From contig JADJRG010000028.1 in NCBI GenBank assembly GCA_016712315.1, positions 248,001 to 312,000 of the forward strand: a stretch of DNA of 64,000 nucleotides. Reading direction: 5' to 3'. The notes under the pieces were generated by a model. That model had not been told where the DNA came from, did no database searches, and worked only from the letters and a program-made list of their open reading frames with translations. The DNA comes from Nannocystis sp. Lineage in GTDB: Bacteria > Myxococcota_A > Polyangia > Nannocystales > Nannocystaceae. This document shows, in pieces, positions 52,096 through 61,331 of this stretch. Each line of letters begins with the position of its first letter. Position 1 is the first letter of the stretch. A program made the position numbers and the translations under genes.

Positions 52096-54447
52096 ATGAT
52101 GGCTACGAGGATCGCAGCAGAGGAGCTTAAGGCGAAGATCGCGACCAACCCAGAGGCGGTGGTGCTGGTGGTGGGCGCTGGGGTGACGATGGGAGCGCTG
52201 GCAGCGCCGACCCGGGGGGTGGCCTCGTGGAAGGGGCTGATCCAGGCCGGGATCGAGCAGGCCGCGTCGATAGGCTCCATGACCGCGGTGGACGCGGCGA
52301 GCACACGCGAGCTGCTCGAAAAGAAGGAGAGTGAGGCGTGGATCGCGGCGGCAGAGGCGGTGACCTCGGCGTTGGGCGGGCCGAGAGGCGGCGAATTCAA
52401 GCGGTGGCTGCGGGATACTGCGGGGAGCTTCGCGCGGCACAGCGAGCGTAACGAGGCGCTGCAGGCGATCGCTGCGCTGGCGGCGCGTGGGGTGGTGATC
52501 GCGACGGTGAACTATGACGGGGTACTGGAGGCGGTGACAGGCCTGCCGGCGGTGAGCTGGCGGGATCCATCGCGGGTCGAGCGGCTGCTGCGCGGGGATG
52601 AGCGGGGGATCCTGCATCTGCACGGGAATTGGGAGGACCCTGAGTCGGTGGTGCTGGGCGGGCGATCCTATGATGCAGTGGTCGGAGATCCCCACGCGCA
52701 AGCGGTGATGCGAGCGCTGCGCATGCTGCGGACAATGGTCTTCGTCGGCCATGGCGCAGGTCTGGTCGACCCGAACTGGGGCCCGTTCCTGAAGTGGACG
52801 GAGGAGGTGTTCGCAGGGTCAGAGTACCGGAACTTCAGACTTGTGCGCGAAGACGAGCTGGCGAAGACGCAGGCAGAGCACCCCGCGGCGCAGCGGATGC
52901 TGGCGGTCTCCTACGGGGCGACGCATGCGGCGCTGGGCGGGTTCTTGGCAGGGCTTGTGCCGGCGGGGCCGAGGCCGAACGACGGGAGCGTGCGACGACG
53001 GACCGTGGTGGTGCTGGTGAACGTGACTGAAAGGGACCACGCGCGGCTCTGCGAGGAGAAGGTGCGGGAGGAGCTGGAGGCGCGGGCAGAGCCAGGTGCG
53101 GCGGTAGAGGAGACGATCTTCATCGAGATGACCGAGGTGATCGCGGACAAGAGTAGGATGACGCCGCGCTCCTGGCGAGCGATCGCGCGTAAGATCGACG
53201 CAGTGGCATCGAAGGTGGATCTCGTCCGAGGGGTCGCTCAGTACATCGTCTGCGGTCAAGCTCCGTTGTCGGTGTTCGCCTCTCTGGGGCGAGCTCTGGA
53301 GAGGTTGTCCTCTCCGGTAATATTCATGAATTTGTATAACAATACGTGGGACTGGATCCCGATCTCAGATCCTGGAGAGTGCGTGGAGGATCATTTTACG
53401 GCGGTGGGAGCGCTCACGGAGGGCTCAGCGGCGGAGGGTAAGGTGGTGCTCGCGGTGCACTGCTTCAAGGGGAGCGCGTTCACAATGGAGATGGTGAAGC
53501 CGGCGCTCGAGGTCGACGATGAGGCGATCATCGGCGGGTTTGGGATCCTCGCACCGAAGCGATCGCCGAAGGAGATCCCGCTCGCGCCGGGGGATCTCAC
53601 GGCGCTGAATCGCCACATCGAGGCGGCCCAGGCGTGGATCAGCCGCTCAACGCCGAAGGCGAGCGGGATCGTGGTGGCGCTGTTGGGGCCGGCGTGGGTC
53701 GCGTTCTGGCTGGGGATGCGGATGAATCGGCGGGCGCTGAAGGGGCGTGTCGACTTTCGGGAGTATGATTCCGCCGCGTCTCGCTATGTGCCGGCGCTGT
53801 CGTCGCCGCGGCAGGCGATGCCGTGGCTGTCGGGTCGGCCGAAGCTGCTGTACTTGGAGGCGGAGCCGGATGATCTGACGCGTACGCGCGGCGGCGAGGT
53901 GGGGGCGACGATCAGCGACGCGTTGGCGCCGCTCGGGGCGTTCTACGAGCTGCGGGCTCGATCGAGGGGCACCCCACGGATCTTCCTGGAGGAGATCGAT
54001 GCGTCGAAGCCGGATATCATCCATGTCCATATGCACGGGTCGAATCGAGGGGTGCTGGCGTTTGAGAGCGACCAGCGGCGGATCAGCGAGGTGTCGCATG
54101 ACTCGTTCGTGCGGGCGCTGAAGAGCCGACGGCTGGAACCGACGCTGGTGGTGATCAGCGCGTGTCACTCAGCCGCGATGGCGGCGGCGCTCTGTGAAGC
54201 GGCGGAGTGCGTGATCACGATGCGAGGGGAGGTCAACTCGAGGACGGCGCTTCGCTTCGCGACGCTCTTCTATACGTCGCTCGCGCAGGGGCGGCCGCTC
54301 AAGGAGGCGATCGAGCGGGCGAAGGTGGACGTGGACTTCGATGGGTTGCCCGGCTACGAGGTGATTGAGCCGTCGAGCGTGTTCGAGGAGGAGATGGCCG
54401 ATGTGGTGCTGTTTCGCGGCGGCGGCGGCGGTCGGCCGGCGGATTAA
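52096..54447 (+). CDS. SIR2-SAVED-CHAT fusion, probable immune or death effector
   Basis: 783 residues. Residues about 20-285 are SIR2-like: VVLVVGAGVTMGA (nucleotide loop, Gly27), TVNYD (Asn139, Asp141) and HLHG (His176) for NAD handling. Residues about 300-570 fit a SAVED domain with its two CARF-like halves: GQAPLSVFASLGRALER and LGPAWVAFWLGMRMNRR, then FREYDSAASRYVPAL. SAVED binds cyclic oligonucleotides. Residues about 580-775 are CHAT, a caspase-like protease: HVHMHGS (His647) and VISAC (Cys690). All key residues are present. A CAGGAG site precedes the start. The stop overlaps that of the convergent sigma factor gene. Confidence 0.82.
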   Translation: MMATRIAAEELKAKIATNPEAVVLVVGAGVTMGALAAPTRGVASWKGLIQAGIEQAASIGSMTAVDAASTRELLEKKESEAWIAAAEAVTSALGGPRGGEFKRWLRDTAGSFARHSERNEALQAIAALAARGVVIATVNYDGVLEAVTGLPAVSWRDPSRVERLLRGDERGILHLHGNWEDPESVVLGGRSYDAVVGDPHAQAVMRALRMLRTMVFVGHGAGLVDPNWGPFLKWTEEVFAGSEYRNFRLVREDELAKTQAEHPAAQRMLAVSYGATHAALGGFLAGLVPAGPRPNDGSVRRRTVVVLVNVTERDHARLCEEKVREELEARAEPGAAVEETIFIEMTEVIADKSRMTPRSWRAIARKIDAVASKVDLVRGVAQYIVCGQAPLSVFASLGRALERLSSPVIFMNLYNNTWDWIPISDPGECVEDHFTAVGALTEGSAAEGKVVLAVHCFKGSAFTMEMVKPALEVDDEAIIGGFGILAPKRSPKEIPLAPGDLTALNRHIEAAQAWISRSTPKASGIVVALLGPAWVAFWLGMRMNRRALKGRVDFREYDSAASRYVPALSSPRQAMPWLSGRPKLLYLEAEPDDLTRTRGGEVGATISDALAPLGAFYELRARSRGTPRIFLEEIDASKPDIIHVHMHGSNRGVLAFESDQRRISEVSHDSFVRALKSRRLEPTLVVISACHSAAMAAALCEAAECVITMRGEVNSRTALRFATLFYTSLAQGRPLKEAIERAKVDVDFDGLPGYEVIEPSSVFEEEMADVVLFRGGGGGRPAD

Positions 54448-55073
54448 GCGAGCGCGGGGTAGCGGGCCCGCAGCTCTTCGCGCAGCTTGAGGGCCCAGGC
54501 GTCGACGTCGGTGAGGGTGTCGGCGAGCTCTGGACAAGACTCGGTGAGCTCGGTGACTCTCGCGCGCAGGCGCTCTTTGGCGCGGCGTAGGCGGCTGCGG
54601 ATCGCCGGCTCCGCGGCCTCGAACACCTGCGCGAGCTCGGGGGCGGAGAGATCCTCCCAATAATAGAGCTCGAGCAGGAACTGATCGTCGAGCTGGATGG
54701 TACGGAGGGCCTCTAAGAGGAGCCGGGACTCGCGCTGGGCGAGCAGGAGGGTGATCGGGCCGGCGCCGAGGTCGACGACGGAGTGGGCGAGCTGGTCCGC
54801 CTCAGGCTTGCGCCGGCGGTAGTAGTCGGCGATGGCGCGCTTGGTGATGACGAGCACGTAGGCGCGTACGCTCGCGCCGGCGCGGATCTGGTCGCGGCGC
54901 TCGACGAGGGCTGTCAAGACGCGCTGGGTGAGGTCGTCGAGCGCCTGGTCGGGGACCTTGGTGCGGATCGTGCGGCGGATGAGGCCGTGATGGCGGGAGA
55001 TCAGGCGGTCAGCGGCCCTGCGGTCGCCGGCCCGCCAGGCTTCGAGGAGTTGGATGTCGTCGCCGAGGTCCAT
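54444..55073 (-). CDS. ECF-like RNA polymerase sigma-70 factor
   Basis: 209 residues from the ATG at 55073; upstream frame is not conserved. Region 2 is about 10-85 (RHHGLIRRTIRTKV, LDDLTQRVLTALVE, VRAYVLVITKRAIADYYRR). Region 4 is about 115-175 (LLEALRTIQLDDQFLLELYYWEDLSAPELAQVFEAAEPAIRSRLRRAKERL). It should direct transcription of unknown target genes. In several myxobacteria such factors are paired with the kinase-TPR protein found upstream (55687-58467). It shares a TTAA at 54444-54447 with the convergent SIR2-SAVED-CHAT gene. Confidence 0.88.
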   Translation of the reverse strand: MDLGDDIQLLEAWRAGDRRAADRLISRHHGLIRRTIRTKVPDQALDDLTQRVLTALVERRDQIRAGASVRAYVLVITKRAIADYYRRRKPEADQLAHSVVDLGAGPITLLLAQRESRLLLEALRTIQLDDQFLLELYYWEDLSAPELAQVFEAAEPAIRSRLRRAKERLRARVTELTESCPELADTLTDVDAWALKLREELRARYPALA

Positions 55074-55156
55074 TGCGGCGCGGACGCTACCATGGACCTC
55101 GACGTGCGGGGGAGGCCAAAGTGGCCGAAGGGTCATGCTGGCCTCCGCGGACGAGC

Positions 55157-55648
55157 TCACTTGAAGGGCATGCCGCCGGCCTTGGTGATCTTGACCTTGA
55201 CGGCGCTCTGCGTGGTACCGGCGGCGGGCGGGCCGTCGGTGCTGGTGGGCGACGGGACCGTGACGCCAGGGGGGACGGCGACGATGAGCAGCTCCGTGAC
55301 GTCGAGATCGTCGCGGGGGCCCGAGAGGGAGGCGCCGCTCTGACGGGTCCACTGCTGGACGCCCCCGCTGGGCAGAGCCTCCCAGACATAGACTTGGTGG
55401 GTGTCGCCGCCGTGGATGAAGTCCGCGACCACGATCTCGGCCTCGTCGTGGGGGCCGTACCCCTGCTCGGGCAGCTCGTTGAAGAGGTAGTCGTAGCCGC
55501 TGAGGTCGTTGGCGCCGTGGCTGACGACGAGGCCGCCCGCGCCGTCGATGCCGGCGCTGAGGTTGATGGGGTGGGTGTTTTCGATGCGGAGGATCATGAG
55601 CTTCGCTTGTTCGGTGGGTCGTTGTGTGTTGTGGTTTGTTGCGTGCAT
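55157..55648 (-). CDS. Small protein between a kinase and a sigma factor, unknown function
   Basis: 163 residues; ATG 55648, or the internal ATG at 55597 (MILRIENTHPINLSAGIDG) if the first 17 polar residues are not used. Strand-rich with Gly and Asp (GGLVVSHGANDLSGYDYLFNELPE, IVVADFIHGGDTHQVYVWEALP), ending in a Thr/Pro/Ala linker and basic tail. No signal peptide or known domain. It lies 38 bases after the kinase gene and 83 bases before the sigma factor, all leftward, so it is probably in the same unit. Confidence 0.6.
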   Translation of the reverse strand: MHATNHNTQRPTEQAKLMILRIENTHPINLSAGIDGAGGLVVSHGANDLSGYDYLFNELPEQGYGPHDEAEIVVADFIHGGDTHQVYVWEALPSGGVQQWTRQSGASLSGPRDDLDVTELLIVAVPPGVTVPSPTSTDGPPAAGTTQSAVKVKITKAGGMPFK

Positions 55649-55686
55649 GGGAGTGAGGAGTCCGTGTCAGGGATAAGGTCAGTCGG

Positions 55687-58467
55687 TTAAGGTGAGAGCT
55701 TCTGCGCGGCGCCTCGGGCCCGCGCGAGGTGCTCGCGCAGCTCCGTTACTTCGGATGCTGGCGGATCGGAGAGCGATTCATAATATGCGAGGGCGAGGCC
55801 AAAGAAGGGCGCGGCCTCGGCGGAGTGCGCCGCTCGCTCGAGGTGATCGGCGACGTACCAGGCGATCAGCGCGCGGCGCTCGGGCGAGTGATCGGGGCTT
55901 CGCGTGAGGTGGCCTCGCAGCTCCGGGCCGTGGGCGAGGGCGATGTCGACGATGGGGTGCGTGCGGTCGATGTCGTGGTGGGCTTCGATCCAGTCTGGCA
56001 GCAGCTCGAGGGCGGTGTCGTTGATCGAAGGCGGTGGGCGGGCGAGCGCGAGGGCTTGATCAAAGAGGGGCGCGGCGCGGGCGAAATCGCGCTGGCGCGC
56101 GGCGAGCTGGCCTTCGGTGTGGAGGCGGTGGATGCGATCTTTGTGGCCGGGAGGTAGATCGGCGCGCTGGTGGTGCTCGCGGGCGCGGCCGAGGTGGTGC
56201 GCGGCGGCCTCGTGATCACCTTCGGCGAGCGCGAGCTGAGCGAGGGCGAGGTGAGCCTTGGCTTGGCGGGTGTGGTCGCCGTCGCCGCTGCGGAGTTGAT
56301 CGTAGATCTCGAGGGCTTGTCGGAAGGACTCGCGGGCGGCGGCGGGCTGGTCGGCCGCGGCGAGGGCGCTGCCTCGGTCCAGCAGGACGTCGGCGACGAG
56401 GGGGTGGGCTGCGCCGAAGAGGCGCTGGCGGCGCTGAAGGGCGTCCTCAAGGTAGGCGATGGCGGTCTCGTGTTGGCCGAGCTCGAGGGTCGCGTTGCCG
56501 AGGTTGAGGAGGGAGGTGGCGAGGTCCGGGTGCTGCTCTCCGAGGTGCTCGCGGCGGTGCTCGAGGGCGACTCGGTGGTGTCGAACGGCCTGTTCGTGGC
56601 GCCCTTCGGCGTAGGCGAGCAGGCCTTGGGCCTCGAGCAGGTCGCCGCGGAGGATCGGGGAGCGGGCGCCGAGGCGCTCGATGCAGGCTTGGGCGTCCTC
56701 GAGATCGCGGGCGCTCTGGCGGACGTCGAGGGCGACGTTCGCGGACACCTTGGCCTGAAAGGCCGCGGCCCGGCAGTAGAGATCGTCGTGGCCCGCGGCG
56801 AAGGCGAGGGTGCGGGCGCGACGGAGCGCCCGGTCTGAGGCGGCGCGCTGGTGTTGCATGCCGAGCACGTGGCCGAGGCGATAGAGGGCTTCGGCGCGGA
56901 AATAGGGCGATTCTTCGCCTTCGCTGATCGGACGGGCGGTTTCGGCGGCTCGGGGGTAATCGCCGAGGATCTCGAGGTTGAGGGCGCTCGCGAGCGCAGC
57001 GGCGGTGTCGGGCCTGGCCGGCTTCCAGCGGGTGATCGTGGGCAGGTCACAGCGCGGCAGGGCCTCGATCGCAGCCACGGTGTCGGCCAGCAGGGGGCTC
57101 GCAGGGGCGGTGCGGGCGAGCGGTTCAAGGAGCGTCTCGAGGGTGGTGAGGGTGTGAGCGAGGCAGTCGCGCTGGAGATAGCTGCTGATGCGTGATGGCG
57201 CGTCCGTGAGGGACCTTCGGCGCTGGGTGAGGCAGAGGCGGGTATTGGCGTCGCTCCACGCGGTGGCGAGTGCGTCCAATGTCTGGCTGAAGAGGTGGTC
57301 CTGGCGGACGCTCTCGGCGAGCCCGCGGCGGATCGTGGCGATCGGGGCGCCGGCGTCAGCGCAGGGATCAGGAGGAGCGGGGCCGAAGTGCCAGCCGAGC
57401 CAGGGGAGGGTGGCGGCCGCGCCGAGGATGATCGCCGCGAGCGCGGCGTCGCGGCGGCGGTGGAGGCCGCGGCGCAGCGCTTGGAGGAAATCCGGGAGCG
57501 AGGGGCGGCGCTCCGGCGCGGCCGCGAGGGCTCGTTGGAGCAGCGCGAGCAGCCAGGTAGGCGCCCGTGGGGCTGTGGGGGGGATGTGCAGGCGGCCGCT
57601 CTGGATCGCGTCGGCGAGCTGCGCGGGTGTATCCCCGACGAAAGGGAGGGCTCGAAAGAGGGCCTCGTGGAGGGTCGCGGCGAGCGCGAAGAGGTCGCTC
57701 TTGGGGGTGGCAGGGGCGCCGAGGATCAGCTCGGGGGCGATGTAGCCGTGGGTGCCGAGCAGCGCGCCCGTGGCAGTGAGACGCAGCCCTAGCGGGGAGA
57801 GGGGGCCTCGCTCCGGCGTGTTGTTGGGAGAGATGGGGCGATCGGCGGCGACCGCGAGGCCGAGGTCGCTGAGCTTGACGCGGCCCGTAGAGCGGCTGAT
57901 GAGTATGTTGTCCGGCTTCACGTCGCGATGGATGAGCTTTGACCGATGAAGGGCGGCGAGGCCCTCGCCCGCTTGAAGGATGGCCGTGACGATCTGGCGC
58001 CATGTTCGGGCTGGATCGGCGGACCAGGCGCGCAGCGTGGGGCCGTCGATGTATTCCATCTCAATGACGACTGTGCGCGGCGCGCTGTCGTCGACGCTGT
58101 AGATCTGGACGATATGATCGTGGTGGAGGGCGGCGAGGGCGCGCGCTTCACGGGCTGCGTCGCGCGGTTGTTCGGCGCCGTGAGCGGTGATGAGTTTGAG
58201 CGCGACAGGGCGATCAAGCGCTGGATCGCGCGCGAGATAGACCGCGCCCATGCCCCCTTGACCGAGCTTGCGCTCGATCTGCCACTTGCGGAACTGGACG
58301 GGCGCAGGCGGGGCCTCGGCGAAGTGTCGGCGCATCTCGCCGAGGTGGAGCTGGGTGTCGATCTCTTCGCGCTCCGAGGGGCCATCGGGGCGTCCTAGAC
58401 GGAGCTTGGTGGCGGGGCTGTCGCGGTCATCGCTGCTGTGCGCGGTGGGATCGGTTGGATCAGTCAT
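55687..58467 (-). CDS. Ser/Thr kinase with membrane helix and TPR domain
   Basis: 926 residues. Kinase domain about 60-335: GQGGMGAVYLA, VALKLI, HRDVKPDN (His180, Asp182, Lys184), SDLGLA (DLG) and GTHGYIAPELI. A membrane helix (DAALAAIILGAAATLPWLGW) near 340 precedes a helical region. TPR repeats follow at about 550-800 (HPDLATSLLNLGNATLELGQHETAIAYLEDALQRRQ, LAAADQPAAARESFRQALEIY). The layout is the common myxobacterial kinase-TPR type. It is the first gene of a leftward set with the small protein and the sigma factor, a plausible signalling pair. Fully active by motif. Confidence 0.9.
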   Translation of the reverse strand: MTDPTDPTAHSSDDRDSPATKLRLGRPDGPSEREEIDTQLHLGEMRRHFAEAPPAPVQFRKWQIERKLGQGGMGAVYLARDPALDRPVALKLITAHGAEQPRDAAREARALAALHHDHIVQIYSVDDSAPRTVVIEMEYIDGPTLRAWSADPARTWRQIVTAILQAGEGLAALHRSKLIHRDVKPDNILISRSTGRVKLSDLGLAVAADRPISPNNTPERGPLSPLGLRLTATGALLGTHGYIAPELILGAPATPKSDLFALAATLHEALFRALPFVGDTPAQLADAIQSGRLHIPPTAPRAPTWLLALLQRALAAAPERRPSLPDFLQALRRGLHRRRDAALAAIILGAAATLPWLGWHFGPAPPDPCADAGAPIATIRRGLAESVRQDHLFSQTLDALATAWSDANTRLCLTQRRRSLTDAPSRISSYLQRDCLAHTLTTLETLLEPLARTAPASPLLADTVAAIEALPRCDLPTITRWKPARPDTAAALASALNLEILGDYPRAAETARPISEGEESPYFRAEALYRLGHVLGMQHQRAASDRALRRARTLAFAAGHDDLYCRAAAFQAKVSANVALDVRQSARDLEDAQACIERLGARSPILRGDLLEAQGLLAYAEGRHEQAVRHHRVALEHRREHLGEQHPDLATSLLNLGNATLELGQHETAIAYLEDALQRRQRLFGAAHPLVADVLLDRGSALAAADQPAAARESFRQALEIYDQLRSGDGDHTRQAKAHLALAQLALAEGDHEAAAHHLGRAREHHQRADLPPGHKDRIHRLHTEGQLAARQRDFARAAPLFDQALALARPPPSINDTALELLPDWIEAHHDIDRTHPIVDIALAHGPELRGHLTRSPDHSPERRALIAWYVADHLERAAHSAEAAPFFGLALAYYESLSDPPASEVTELREHLARARGAAQKLSP

Positions 58468-59003
58468 GATCGGCGCCGCCTGTGGTGGCGACGCAGATAG
58501 TAGTCGCGGGGGGAGCGGCGGCGATCCCCGAGTTTTTTCGGCGGGGGTTCGGTAGATCCGGCGCAGATGTCATCCTTGATTCACAGCGCCGAGCGGGGCG
58601 AGGCAGGCTGTGAGCAGGCGCACCAGCTCTTAAGGGAGAGGAGGCGATCTTGCCATTCGGGGGCGTCGAGAGCGGGGCGGGGGCGTTCGGGGCGGCGCAG
58701 GTAGTGGGTGGACATCGTGGGGTGACGAGCCGCCCCATGGCGAACCAGGCCTGCGCCGAGGTCCAGGGCGCGCTGGTCGCTGCCCTCGGCGCCGCGGGAC
58801 GGCGACCGTCTGCTCCAGCGACATCGATCTGCATGTCCTCCGCTGCGACCGATTCGCGTACCGGCTCCAGGAGCAGAGCCCGCTGCGCGAGTAGATCGCG
58901 GAGTCCCTCGTTTGCCCCGTGGAGTGCGAGGACCTAGACATCCGCATCGGGCGGTCGGGCTACACCTCGAGGAAGCACTGCCGAAGCGATCCCGCCGCGC
59001 CAA
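58468..59003. other. Gene-free stretch between the kinase and the SAVED protein
   Basis: These 536 bases separate two leftward genes. The part next to the kinase presumably holds its promoter. One leftward frame near 58600-58720 (MSTHYLRRPERPRPALDAPE then WQDRLLSLKSW) looks like protein but is short and unplaced. The + frame near 58840-58990 is broken by a stop. No repeat or RNA element was recognised. Confidence 0.5.
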
Positions 59004-61331
59004 CTACGCGCGAAAGTGCAGGGTTTCTTGGTATTGGCCGGTGAGTTTGTCCCAATCCATGGCGACGACCTCACCGACAGCGTTGAGCGAGCGACCGAGC
59101 GCGAAGGCTAAGGCGTTGGGAGCGGCGATAAAGATCCGAAAGACGGGATTTTGCAGGCCGAGGCGGCTTTTGGCTGGGATCATCTCGGCCGCGATCCGCT
59201 CGCCGAGGGCCGCAACAAACTCCTCTTTGACGGCCTCGCGGCTGGGACCCTCTTTGGGTTGGAGGTGGAGGACAGCCCGTGGGTGTCTCTGGCCGGCGTC
59301 GCGCCAGGCTCGGTAGGCGGGTTCGACATTCTGGGTGAAGGAGAGGAGCAGGTGGACCTCTTCAGATGGACCTCCGATCTCTTCGTGGTGCACCGTCACG
59401 TCTGGGCTCGCCTGGGCACGCGAACGATCGAGCGCCCAAGGGACCCCATTTTGGATCACCTCCACCGAGAAACCCGAAGCGTGATGAAAGATCGAGCCGG
59501 CGCGGATCGCGAGTCCAGGGAGGCATTTGGGGTAGAAGCGCAGCCGCCGCTGCGCTGCGCCGAGGGCGCGGAAGAGAGCAATGAGACCATCGACAAGGCG
59601 TCGTTGGATGATCGGTGCACGCTCAGAGGGCTCTGGAGGGTTATCCTCGGGCGGGCAGTAGCCAAATGTAAAGGCGAGCTGCGGATCGGCGATCTCGTCG
59701 GGGATATAGCTCCAGAGGCCGATCTCCAGGGGTGTGTCCTTGGGGAGTTCAAGGGCGCGGAGCCGCTCGCGGATCAGGAGACGCATGAGATCGCGGAGGG
59801 GGGGCGGAAGGCGAGGCTGCGTGGAGTCGAAGCGTAGCCAGTCGTTGAACACCTCCGCGATCGCCGCCTCTCCTTCCGTTGGATCGATCGGCCCCATGAG
59901 GTCCGCCGCTTCGACCGAAGGCCCGTTCTCATCGAGTTGGAGCCTGGGGCGGAGACGGATCGGCGAATTCTCCCGATCCATGACCGGCAGGGCCTGAAAG
60001 GCGAGGGCGATCGTCGCCGTCGCCCGGGATCCCTCCGTGGGGAGCATCCCTGCCCCACGGATCGCTTCTTCCAGGGCCGTGGAGACCGTAGACGCGGCGT
60101 CCTTGGGGAGTTGCGTCGGCACCTGCGTCGAGACCTGCCAGACTCCCGCAGCGCGTGTGGTCCCCGCGGGCAGCGCGGGGGCCGAGAGGCGCTTGTAGAA
60201 GTACCACCCCGCGGTCCCTGTGGCGACCGCCCCGAGGGCGTACAGGGCGACCTTGAGCCAGTCGGTGGCGGGCTTCTTCGTCGGCAGTGGTGGGGCGACG
60301 GGGCTCGGGGTGGGGGCGGGCGCGGGCTCATCCATGGGCACAGGCTCATCCATGGGCACAGGCTCATCCATGGGCACGGGCTCATCCATGGGCACGGGCT
60401 CATCCATGGGCACGGGCCCCTCGCGGGAGTCCTTGTCCTTGTCCTGGTCCTGGTCCTTCTTGGTTCCACAGGGATCGGGGGGGAGCTGCTGGAGCCAGGG
60501 ACCGATCCGCCGGAGCCGCGTCGGGCCGATCTCGTCGGCGGCGCCGCCACCCGCCGGCAGAAGACGGAGGGCGACCCCCGAGAGATCGTATTTGGCGGCG
60601 CCATCGGCGAGGATTGCCGGGAGGAGGTCGTGGGCGATCATCCAGGCGAGGAGGCGAGGTGCAATGGAGCTCGCCGACTTCACCTTCAGTGCCCGTTCGG
60701 CTCTCCGGTCTTCGGCCTTCTGCTCCTCGGTCTTCTTCTCGGGCGTCGGCTCTTTGGCCTCATCGACATTGTTGTTGTGAATCTCCGAGATCTCGGCTGC
60801 GAGCCCACCAAGGCCTAGCTTATTGAGGTGCTCGAAGAGTTTGCCCCACCACTCAACGAACGATCTCTCGGCCTCTTCCCTGGCCTTCTCGGCCTCCTCT
60901 TTGGTGTATTCACAGGCCTTGATGTGCGGGAGGTTTTTGTTGGCTCGATCGCAGATCTTGTGCGTGAAATTACGAATGAGGGACGCCGGGATCGGCGAAA
61001 TTTCCCGGATTTTATTGGCAGTTTCGCGGAGGTCCTGGCAGATCGCGGGATACCAATGTGAAGGGATCAGCCCGCAGAGATGGGACTGGAGGTCGAGATC
61101 GAGGACCACCCCCTCGGCATCGGCGGCGGCGATCAGGCTCGCGCTCTGGTGGGAGGTGAGGATCATCTGCGGAGGGAGCGGCAGGGGGGGAACCACCGAC
61201 TTCGTAGGAGAGTCGAGGTCTATGTTGCGACTGTAGACGCCCATGCTCTCCTCGTCCTTGATCTCGTCGAGTCGGAGCTGGAGCCGAGCCGGCCCCGGCC
61301 TTGAGGGGGGGGCGCGATATAAGTCCGCCAA
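59004..61331 (-). CDS. Membrane-anchored SAVED-domain protein (probably continuous with the ATPase frame)
   Basis: The frame spans 775 residues from a TTG at 61331; the first in-frame ATG is at 61244. Its first 60 residues are not a normal start: PPQMILTSHQSASLIAAADA is the H-loop end of an ABC/SMC-like ATPase, so the frame continues the preceding gene. A helical region follows, then a MDEPVP repeat linker, one membrane helix (WLKVALYALGAVATGTAGWYFY), and a C-terminal SAVED domain (residues about 610-775) ending VFRIFIAAPNALAFALGRSLNAVGEVVAMDWD. SAVED binds cyclic nucleotides. How it couples to the ATPase is unknown. Confidence 0.78.
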   Translation of the reverse strand: MADLYRAPPSRPGPARLQLRLDEIKDEESMGVYSRNIDLDSPTKSVVPPLPLPPQMILTSHQSASLIAAADAEGVVLDLDLQSHLCGLIPSHWYPAICQDLRETANKIREISPIPASLIRNFTHKICDRANKNLPHIKACEYTKEEAEKAREEAERSFVEWWGKLFEHLNKLGLGGLAAEISEIHNNNVDEAKEPTPEKKTEEQKAEDRRAERALKVKSASSIAPRLLAWMIAHDLLPAILADGAAKYDLSGVALRLLPAGGGAADEIGPTRLRRIGPWLQQLPPDPCGTKKDQDQDKDKDSREGPVPMDEPVPMDEPVPMDEPVPMDEPVPMDEPAPAPTPSPVAPPLPTKKPATDWLKVALYALGAVATGTAGWYFYKRLSAPALPAGTTRAAGVWQVSTQVPTQLPKDAASTVSTALEEAIRGAGMLPTEGSRATATIALAFQALPVMDRENSPIRLRPRLQLDENGPSVEAADLMGPIDPTEGEAAIAEVFNDWLRFDSTQPRLPPPLRDLMRLLIRERLRALELPKDTPLEIGLWSYIPDEIADPQLAFTFGYCPPEDNPPEPSERAPIIQRRLVDGLIALFRALGAAQRRLRFYPKCLPGLAIRAGSIFHHASGFSVEVIQNGVPWALDRSRAQASPDVTVHHEEIGGPSEEVHLLLSFTQNVEPAYRAWRDAGQRHPRAVLHLQPKEGPSREAVKEEFVAALGERIAAEMIPAKSRLGLQNPVFRIFIAAPNALAFALGRSLNAVGEVVAMDWDKLTGQYQETLHFRA
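60325..60414 (-). repeat. 18-base tandem repeat coding MDEPVP
   Basis: Five consecutive 18-base units (GGCTCATCCATGGGCAC plus A or G on the + strand) encode MDEPVP repeats just before the membrane helix of the SAVED protein. Units differ by a single A/G change, indicating recent expansion. Confidence 0.88.

Noticed and set aside
58561..59003. Small protein-like frames in the kinase/SAVED gap
   Set aside because: Short frames on both strands, one broken by a stop; no family match and no start or ribosome site.
60325..60414. CRISPR-like 18-base repeats
   Set aside because: In-frame tandem coding repeat (MDEPVP) without spacers.
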